A stretch of DNA of 24,453 bases from Mikrocytos mackini. Taxonomy: Eukaryota; Endomyxa; Ascetosporea; Mikrocytida; Mikrocytiidae. The notes below the pieces were generated by a model. It worked only from the letters and a program-made list of their open reading frames with translations. It was not told where the DNA came from and ran no database searches. Each line of letters begins with the position of its first letter. The first letter of the stretch is position 1. Made by a program: the position numbers and the translations under genes. Positions 18,541-24,453 of this stretch are shown one piece after another. The stretch lies in NCBI GenBank assembly GCA_030180075.1, contig JASNJN010000073.1:1-24453 (forward strand). Direction: 5' to 3'.

Positions 18541-19430
18541 TATATTTTGACCAAATAGAATGCTGTTTCAAAGAAACGCCAGGGAGTACACTACTCTAAC
18601 TCATTCAATATCCTGATATTTAGCTGTTCTAGAAGACACATCAAGCGATATTTTGGAATTCTGCCAGCTAATTTCTCTCAATACCAAATAAAATGTCAAC
18701 TTTAACCACAAACTAACAACACTTCGTAAAGGTCAGCCTCGAATTCTTCACATCAATCGATGGCATTGTCACAAGAATCTCAGTTTCAACTCATCGACTA
18801 AATCAAAACTCTCAAAGTCTAGATTTACTACGGTTCCCATCTGATGAAGGAAAGCACACTCTCAGGAGTCTACTTTTTATTCGTAACGTTTTTAATTCGA
18901 ACTACAAGGAACATACCAAGCCATTCCGATGAATAAACAACCACTAACATTTCAAACAAAGGGAAATGATTTACAATCGAAGGCATAAAGAACTATATGG
19001 AAGAGGGGCCGTTGCATTCGTTATATGGTAGAACACCCCTCCATTGTCTCCTTCTGCATCATTTTCTATCCAGGAATTTGGGGAAGCTTTCAGGCATCTG
19101 ATCCACACAAGTTATTACAACACACAGAGGTATACACACAATCTTGGACTGCCGTTAATTCTACAACCTTCTTATGAATGAATAAAATAAATGGTAAAGA
19201 GATCGTCTAAAACAAAAAGGTTTACATCAAAGAAGCTCTACCAAAACATGATTAGTATGACCACTGAAATTTTGATACAATACATTAGACATTTAACCAA
19301 TAAGTCAAGGAAATAACAAAAGTTCGAATATTTACAATAAAGGACCTATTTGGTTGAAAGAAACCGTCTTAGTGGGAAACAACTTCTTTGACAGTCTGGC
19401 CGGGAACCAAAAAGGATGATAAAAGGAAAG
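18541..19430 (+). pseudogene. Coding-like relic, identity unknown
   Basis: The composition is less AT-rich than on either side, and short protein-like stretches appear in shifting plus-strand frames. Examples are KGQPRILHINRW near 18,730, NRRHKELYGRGAVAFVIW near 18,980 followed by a TAG, and then FGEAFRHLIHTSYYNTQ near 19,090 in the same frame. Frameshifts and stops break them up. This looks like a decayed gene or transposon, but none of the pieces is recognisable. The strand is a guess from the clearest pieces. Confidence 0.3.
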
Positions 19431-20664
19431 TTATATGTTTAAAAGTTTTATTATGATGGCGATTTTTAATTAATAAATTTTTATTCAGTTTAATATTTTA
19501 AAATATAAATAAATACTTTGTATCACAAATTTATATTATATCCAGGAAAATTAACAATTAATTATATATTTATTTTAATCTGTATAAAAACAGATTTGTG
19601 AATTATGCTATTGTGTTTCAATAAAAGTTGCACTATAGTTTGTTATTAGATTTATTGAACTCGCCTTTGTAGGTGTTTGGGTCATTTCAAGAGTTATCCG
19701 CTCATGGGGTACTCTCAAAGCACCCTAGATAGTTGCCATAGGGACCGGTTTCAGTTGTATACGTCCGTTTAAATTTAATCTAAGTGTTAATTTTTTTAAC
19801 AATTTGATGGTTAAAGCTTATAGATTTGTCTTGAACTACTTGAGCGTATTTATATTGGGGATATCACAATGTTGATGGATGTTGTAATATTTTCTTCCGT
19901 GAGGAGTTTTTGTTGTGGAATTAAAAATTTTTTAAATATTGAAAAATGCTTTATTACGTTTTCAAAAGGCTACAAATTGCATATTGCTTTTATAAATAAA
20001 AAATTAGTTATCGCAGAAATAACTTTTTCATATAAACAAATATGTATTTAAGGATGAAATTATAAGTATTATTATACGTTGTTATGATCACATAATCAAA
20101 TTGCTTTTATAGACTTTTGGTTGCCCTAATCATGACAAATACTTGTATATCGATTATACATTCCGAAATATCGATTCAAATCATTTTCGATAAAATTTGG
20201 AATGTCTACGAGCAACCTAACGACATTTTTAGTAAAATAAAATATTTAAAAACGCCAAACCCTATTATCGATTTGAAACAGCTATATTTTTTAAATGTGT
20301 GTGTTCTATAACATTGTGTTTTATATATGTTGGTCTGAAACAAACAACAATATATTTATTCGCCCATATTAAAAATAATTAAATGCAATTTCTAGACATT
20401 TATTGCGTTTTTTAAAGTGGATGTATGCTCATAAGCGAAATATTTTGATTATTAACTTAGTACAGCAGATTTCATATGAATCTTTCATTTATACTCGAAA
20501 TTAAATCATCTTAAAATAAGAATCCCAACAATTAAAACTACACAAAATGATTAACATTTTTACAAATTATACGAAATTTAGCTGTTTACTCTAAAAATTT
20601 GAAATATAAATCGAAAATTAAAAAAAAATTTTTTTTTAATGATCACACAATAAATAATTGTGCA
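19431..20664. other. AT-rich gene-poor DNA with a small GC-richer patch
   Basis: No supported gene. Two open stretches of 60 and 64 codons (19,869-20,051 and 20,117-20,311) lack features of real proteins. A GC-richer patch at about 19,660-19,760 contains an imperfect hairpin (GAGTTATCC with GGGGTACTC), but I cannot match it to a known RNA. Confidence 0.3.
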
Positions 20665-21204
20665 GGGGACAGTGTCCAAAACTCCCACGTAGGTAGGTGA
20701 TGCCGAAGGGAGCGAGGAATAAATGTCCCAAAACCAACTCATACGATGTGTCTGGTCAAATCCGGCCTATCTCGGGCAAAACGGCGCGAGCCAAAGCAGA
20801 GCAGGGTCTCCGGTACGGTTATGGTCGTAAATCGGGTTTTGATATCCCTATGGGTACAGAGTTTTTGAACCACAACGGAATAAGTGCAATAGATGCTGCT
20901 TCAAATTCCTCCTCAAGACCCGGGAAGTATATTCTCGAGCGCTATGTAACTAAAAAACATAAGTTATATAAACAATGTTGTAAATAGCCTCACGAAATGT
21001 CAGCCGCTTAACAAATGGCTGGAAAAATCTTCCACAGGGGTGAAAAGTCACCGTTTGTCATAAGACGCGGAAATTCCGATGCAAAAACAAACAAAGGTGT
21101 CGAAATACTAAAAGTAGTATGCTCCCCTGATGCCTCGGAGATCTCTCCGGTCTTGGCGGATATCTCGACAAGATCTGGTTTTGAAAATTTAAAAATTCAA
21201 AAAA
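20665..21204 (+). other. Probable 5' leader of a LINE-like element
   Basis: At about 20,660 the sequence switches from AT-rich DNA to a much more GC-balanced stretch that ends at about 21,945, as expected for an inserted element. The first part has two open stretches in one frame, from an ATG at 20,700 to a TAG at 20,985 and from an ATG at 21,015 onward, interrupted by a TAG and a TAA. I read it as an untranslated leader or a decayed upstream reading frame ahead of the ATG at 21,205. The leader begins with GGGGACA (20,665) and TGTCCC follows at 20,724, which could pair around an inner CTCCC/GGGAG stem. Confidence 0.4.
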
Positions 21205-21945
21205 ATGTCAGACTCAAACAAGGAGCACACAAAGAAGACAGCTGTAAACGAACAACCAGAAAGGCAAGGCCAGCAACTGGAACAGCCCAGTGCCCTTGTA
21301 GAAGAGCAGCGAACCCCGGCTGCGAGAAGTGGAGGGGCGAGTAACAACATAGCGGCGAAAACAACAGCCAAAGTCCGCGGCAAATGTTAGAGAACAGACA
21401 ACAAAGACAGCGAAATAGAGTTTGTACCCCATTACGTGACGCGAGAAGATGAAAGCCTCGTAGAATGGGATGAGAACGGAACTGACTGTGATGACGAAGT
21501 ATTCTTGACCCTTGCGGAACAATCCAAGGAAGCTACAGAACTAAGAGCTAACAGAAAAAGGCCCATAAACAAAAATAACAAACAACATAAAGATTGTAAT
21601 GGGTGGATGGTCGCCGATTCAAGAAAATCCATGAAAAACAAAATAGATGATAAAATTGAAACGAAGAGGACCAATAGAAACACTATTGGTAACCCTTTTC
21701 CTAAGACCAACACGAACATCGTTGGCAAACTTGTGAATGTCGCTGGAAACATCAGTGACAGGAACAAAACAAAAAAAAAGTCGGTCAACAAGTCTGGACC
21801 AGTACAGCATGAAATCAATGCGGTAGAATCAGACATGTTGATCGACGCCTAGTTATTCCGAATCTTACAGAAGATCCCTGGGGCTCCGGAAAATTTCCAA
21901 GCCATCCGACAAAAGATCGTGAGTTCAGAACTTCTCATAATTTAG
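21205..21945 (+). pseudogene. N-terminal part of a LINE-like element protein, broken by two TAG codons
   Basis: One frame of about 246 codons from an ATG in an AAAAATG context at 21,205. It is interrupted by TAG at 21,388-21,390 and 21,850-21,852 and ends in TAG near 21,943. The frame reads sensibly across both stops: a Glu/Gln-rich start, an acidic middle (WDENGTDCDDEVF), a basic Lys/Asn-rich stretch, then a more globular ILQKIPGAPENFQAIRQKI after the second stop. The disordered, charged N-terminus and abrupt end suit the N-terminal region of a LINE polyprotein before its polymerase. No polymerase follows here. It may belong to the same element type as the fragment at 583-2,280, but the two do not overlap, so this cannot be tested here. 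A lineage-specific host gene relic is the alternative. Confidence 0.5.
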
Positions 21946-22012
21946 AGGAATTAACATTTTTACAAAATTTTTATTTATGTTATTTTATGGGTTAATATAT
22001 TGGTTACAAATG

Positions 22013-22605
22013 TATTTGCCTCAAAAAGTGTGAAATTGCCTCAAAATCTTGTATTTGCCTCATTTTACAAGTTCTGCCTCAAAATCTTGTGTGTGCCTCA
22101 TTTGTGCTGTGGCCTCAAAATAAAAAATTTTTTAATGGCATACAGGGGTTAAAATTATGAAAAGAATACTTGTTGGAATGCAGTAGGGTTTAAATCGGCA
22201 TGTTTTTAAATGTTAACATGTTCTATATGTCTGGTTAATCTATAAAACCTCATTATTTTTGGGTGAAGAACCGATTTTTTCAAAATGTTGAAATAAGACT
22301 TCTAATTTATTTTAAACGTTGTATTGAGCAATCTGAGCGATCTTTGTTTGAGAAACTTTTCTAGAAAAACTCCGATTTTGATATTTATTCTACGTTACAT
22401 GGAATAATTGAATTTCGGAAAATTTTCATTACACAACNCATAAATTTATTTTATATTACTTTGAAAACGTTTATGGCAAATTGTAGGATAGATATAGATA
22501 ATATCTAAAAGAAACGGAATTTTAAAGGATTGGGGTATATTTTAAAGTCGTATGAGGCACACGCAAGATTTTGAGGCAAACACACATTTTTGAGGCAATT
22601 TACAG
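22013..22605. mobile_element. Short element bounded by inverted 19-bp word arrays (GCCTCA / TGAGGC)
   Basis: On the left GCCTCA begins at 22,018, 22,038, 22,057, 22,076, 22,095 and 22,112 (steps 20, 19, 19, 19 and 17). On the right TGAGGC begins at 22,553, 22,572 and 22,591 (steps 19 and 19). The two arrays are inverted relative to each other and bracket about 430 bp of non-coding, non-palindromic sequence with one ambiguous base at 22,438. The word differs by one base from the GCCACA of the foldback copy at 2,699-4,033. No transposase is encoded. I call it a small non-autonomous element of the same group, on architecture alone. Confidence 0.6.
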
Positions 22606-22614
22606 ATTGAAATT

Positions 22615-22816
22615 CATTTCCCCCGTTTTTCTTGCATTCTCCCCGCAGTTATTCATTTTCCCCGATTCCCATCATTTTCCCCGCTTTTTTTAGAAGTCGA
22701 TTTTGAAACTTCTTAGACAAATATATAACGATAATATCACATTTTAAGGATTTTCGGTTTCAAAAAATTTTTCGTAATTTTTTTTCATTTTCCCCGATTC
22801 CTACCATTTTCCCCGT
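22615..22816. repeat. 19-bp-period array of CATTTTCCCCG
   Basis: CATT(T/C)(T/C)CCCC begins at 22,615, 22,635, 22,654 and 22,673 (steps 20, 19 and 19), and again at 22,786 and 22,805 (step 19). The gap between the groups, 113 bp, is close to six periods, so lost units or an in-phase replacement is possible. It lies outside the left arm of the second foldback copy and is the inverted relative of the array at 527-602. Confidence 0.75.
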
Positions 22817-22949
22817 TTTTTTAGAAATGGAAGTCTTAAAAATGATCAAAAAAGTGCAGTTCAACAATTTAAAATTTAATGGATCGGTTTAAAAATTTCT
22901 GTAAATTATTATCAGTAAAAAATTTTGAACTTGAATTTCAAAATTTCCA
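22817..22949. other. Short AT-rich junction before the second foldback copy
   Basis: Between the CATTTTCCCC array and the point where arm pairing becomes clear. It includes TTGAATTTCAAAATTTCCAC near 22,930, similar to the terminal junction sequence of the other elements. No gene is seen. Confidence 0.35.
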
Positions 22950-24120
22950 CTGCTTTGTAAATTCGGTAAAAACTTGTTTTTCTATAAAGGTATAAAATTT
23001 TCAAATATAAATTACCTAATAAAAAAACACGAAAATCAAATTTTTTTGGTGATGAAAACAGCGTTTTTATGGTCTGATTAAAATTTTTGAAAAAAAATTT
23101 TTTTTGGATTTTCCAAGGGGGTACATCAGGTAGTTTTTAAAAAAAGTCGGACCATAAAAACTCAAATTTTTTCATGAATTTTTTTTCGAAATTTATCTAC
23201 CTAACGTGTTTTCGAGAGATTTACAAATAGATACCTATAAAAATTTTCATGGATTTTCCAGTCGAGTTAATATCAAAAAATTAAAAATTCGGGTTAAAAT
23301 TCACCTTTTTTGGGTCGTCCATATATCAAGTATTTTTTCGAATTTTTATCTCAAAATTGTTTTATCGTTAAGATTTCGCCCGATAAAAGCTGTAAAAAAA
23401 ATTTCAAAAAATTTTTTTTATAAAAATCATATATTTTTGTGCACGACTTTTTGGACCAAAATCAAAATTTTTGGTTCAAAAAATTCGAAATTTNTTTTTG
23501 ATGGAAATCTATATTTAAACGCTATAAATATCAAATTAACATGCTACTTGGGTAATAAAATGATTTTTGGTAAATTTTTTAAGATTTCCATCAAAAATAT
23601 TTTCGAATTTTTTGAACCAAAAATTTTGATTTTGGTCCAAAAAGTCGTGCACAAAAATATATGATTTTTATAAAAAAAATTTTTTGAAATTTTTTTTCCA
23701 GCATTTATCGGGCGAAGTCTTAACGATAAAACAATTTTGAGATAAAAATTCGAAAACATACTTGATATATGGACGACCCGAAAAAGGTGAATTTCAACCC
23801 GAATTTTTAATTTTTTGATATTAAGTCGATTGACAATTCTATGAAATATTTCACAAGTATCTGTGTGTAGATCTCTCGAAAATACGTTAGGTAGATAAAT
23901 TTCAAAAAAAATTTCCGATAAATTATGAGTTTTTATGGTCCAACATGTTTTGAAAACTACCCGATGTACCCTTTGGAAAAATCCAAAAATACAAAAAACT
24001 TTTTTTTTCAAAATGTTAATTAGAACTTAAAAACGCTGTTTTCATCCAGAAAAAATTTTTTATTAGGAAATTTGTATTTGAAAATTTTCTTTCGGATAAA
24101 AATTCATTCTTTGCCGTAAA
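22950..24120. mobile_element. Foldback-type inverted-repeat element, copy 2
   Basis: Two arms of about 550 bp are inverted copies around a loop at 23,511-23,581. Paired blocks include 'gtccatatatcaag' / 'cttgatatatggac', 'tcttaacgataaaacaattt' and its partner, and 'gtgcacgactttttgg' and its partner. The loop, read on the minus strand, matches the loop of copy 1 closely (ACCAAAAATCATTTTAT, then CAAGT and GCATGTTAATTT). The two copies are therefore the same family in opposite orientation. Two open frames of about 150 codons, one in each arm, encode near-identical peptides. That follows from the palindrome, and the composition is that of AT-rich filler, so I do not call genes. One ambiguous base lies at 23,494. 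Confidence 0.8.
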
Positions 24121-24453
24121 TTCAAACTTTTGTGAAAAAGCACAAAATTTATGGCCAAATCAGAACGGTCCAACAAAATTAAGGGAAACGAACAAATTTT
24201 GTGCAAAGTGAACATCAACCATGAAAAATTAACTTTATATTTTTAATTTGCAAAACTTGTGGAAGAATCATAAATTTGTGGATAAAACAGAATTTTTATT
24301 TTAAAAAAAATTTTGGCTCGAATTAGAGGTTTTTTTTGCTAAAAATAGTAAAAGGTATGTTTTATTCATTCGAATAACCCATAAAATGATTCGTTTTACA
24401 TATTAATTTGTGGAAAATACAGAATTCTGTGAAAATATCAAAAACTTGTGGAA
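24121..24453. repeat. Right flank of foldback copy 2 with TTGTGG word arrays
   Basis: TTGTGG begins at 24,257 and 24,276 (step 19). It recurs at 24,408 and 24,446, with a degenerate CTGTGA at 24,427 between them (steps 19 and 19). The array runs off the window. The gap between the two groups, 132 bp, is close to seven periods. The word is the same type as the right end of foldback copy 1. No gene is seen. Confidence 0.65.

Noticed and set aside
19660-19760. Possible structured RNA in a GC-richer patch
   Set aside because: Only an imperfect hairpin is visible; no match to tRNA, 5S, U6 or other small RNA landmarks.
19869-20311. Two 60-64-codon open stretches
   Set aside because: Short, unsupported by composition or motifs, and in gene-poor AT-rich DNA.
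20665-20800. HDV-type self-cleaving ribozyme at the LINE 5' border
   Set aside because: The outer GGGGACA/TGTCCC pairing exists, but I found no partner for the second long-range helix the HDV fold requires.
23206-24011. Two open frames of about 150 codons with near-identical peptides, one per strand, inside foldback copy 2
   Set aside because: They are the same sequence in the two arms of the palindrome, so the similarity is automatic. The composition is that of AT-rich filler, and the homologous arms of copy 1 do not keep the frame.
22013-24453. CRISPR-like array, because of regular spacing
   Set aside because: Units are only 6-14 bp with degenerate intervening bases, no full-length conserved repeat, and the genome is eukaryotic.

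Overview
The window looks like part of a eukaryotic microbial genome that is very AT-rich, with intron-less genes packed in a central island and long AT-rich repeat blocks at both ends. The gene content suggests a microsporidian with an expanded, repeat-laden genome (Hamiltosporidium-like). It has a short pyruvate kinase, a casein-kinase-1-type kinase, a Sel1-repeat protein and several lineage-specific secreted or membrane proteins, all as single exons with small spacers. The assignment is inference from gene style; no rRNA or tRNA is visible to confirm it.

Layout. Positions 1-4,033 are repeats: part of an arm of a foldback-type element, a LINE reverse-transcriptase fragment on the minus strand (583-2,280), and a complete foldback element (2,699-4,033). 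Positions 4,625-17,366 are the gene island. It holds an unknown protein with a signal sequence, a Sel1-repeat protein, pyruvate kinase (minus) with a tiny coiled-coil gene diverging from it, and a CK1 kinase whose DFG glycine codon is a stop. Five secreted or membrane-type genes follow. They include two clear paralogues ('family A', 11,602 and 15,267) and a probable second pair ('family B', 14,175 and 16,404 minus). Positions 17,367-20,660 are AT-rich and gene-poor, with relics. Positions 20,665-21,945 hold the 5' part of a degraded LINE-like element, and 21,946-24,453 hold two further repeat elements.

The most unusual observation concerns the repeat ends. They carry clusters of a short word repeated every 19-20 bp: GCCACA, GCCTCA or CATTTTCCCC at left ends, and the reverse complements or related words (TGTGGC, TGAGGC, GGGGAGAATG, CAGGCAAAA) at right ends. 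The word varies between elements, but the period and inverted polarity do not. Together with a ~75-bp central loop conserved in two elements lying in opposite orientation, this points to one family of non-autonomous foldback-like elements with phased terminal word arrays. The LINE fragment sits between two such arrays.

In the gene island, glycolysis (pyruvate kinase), signalling (CK1) and scaffolding (Sel1) genes sit beside a cluster of fast-diverging secreted proteins. That cluster is the part most likely to be lineage-specific.
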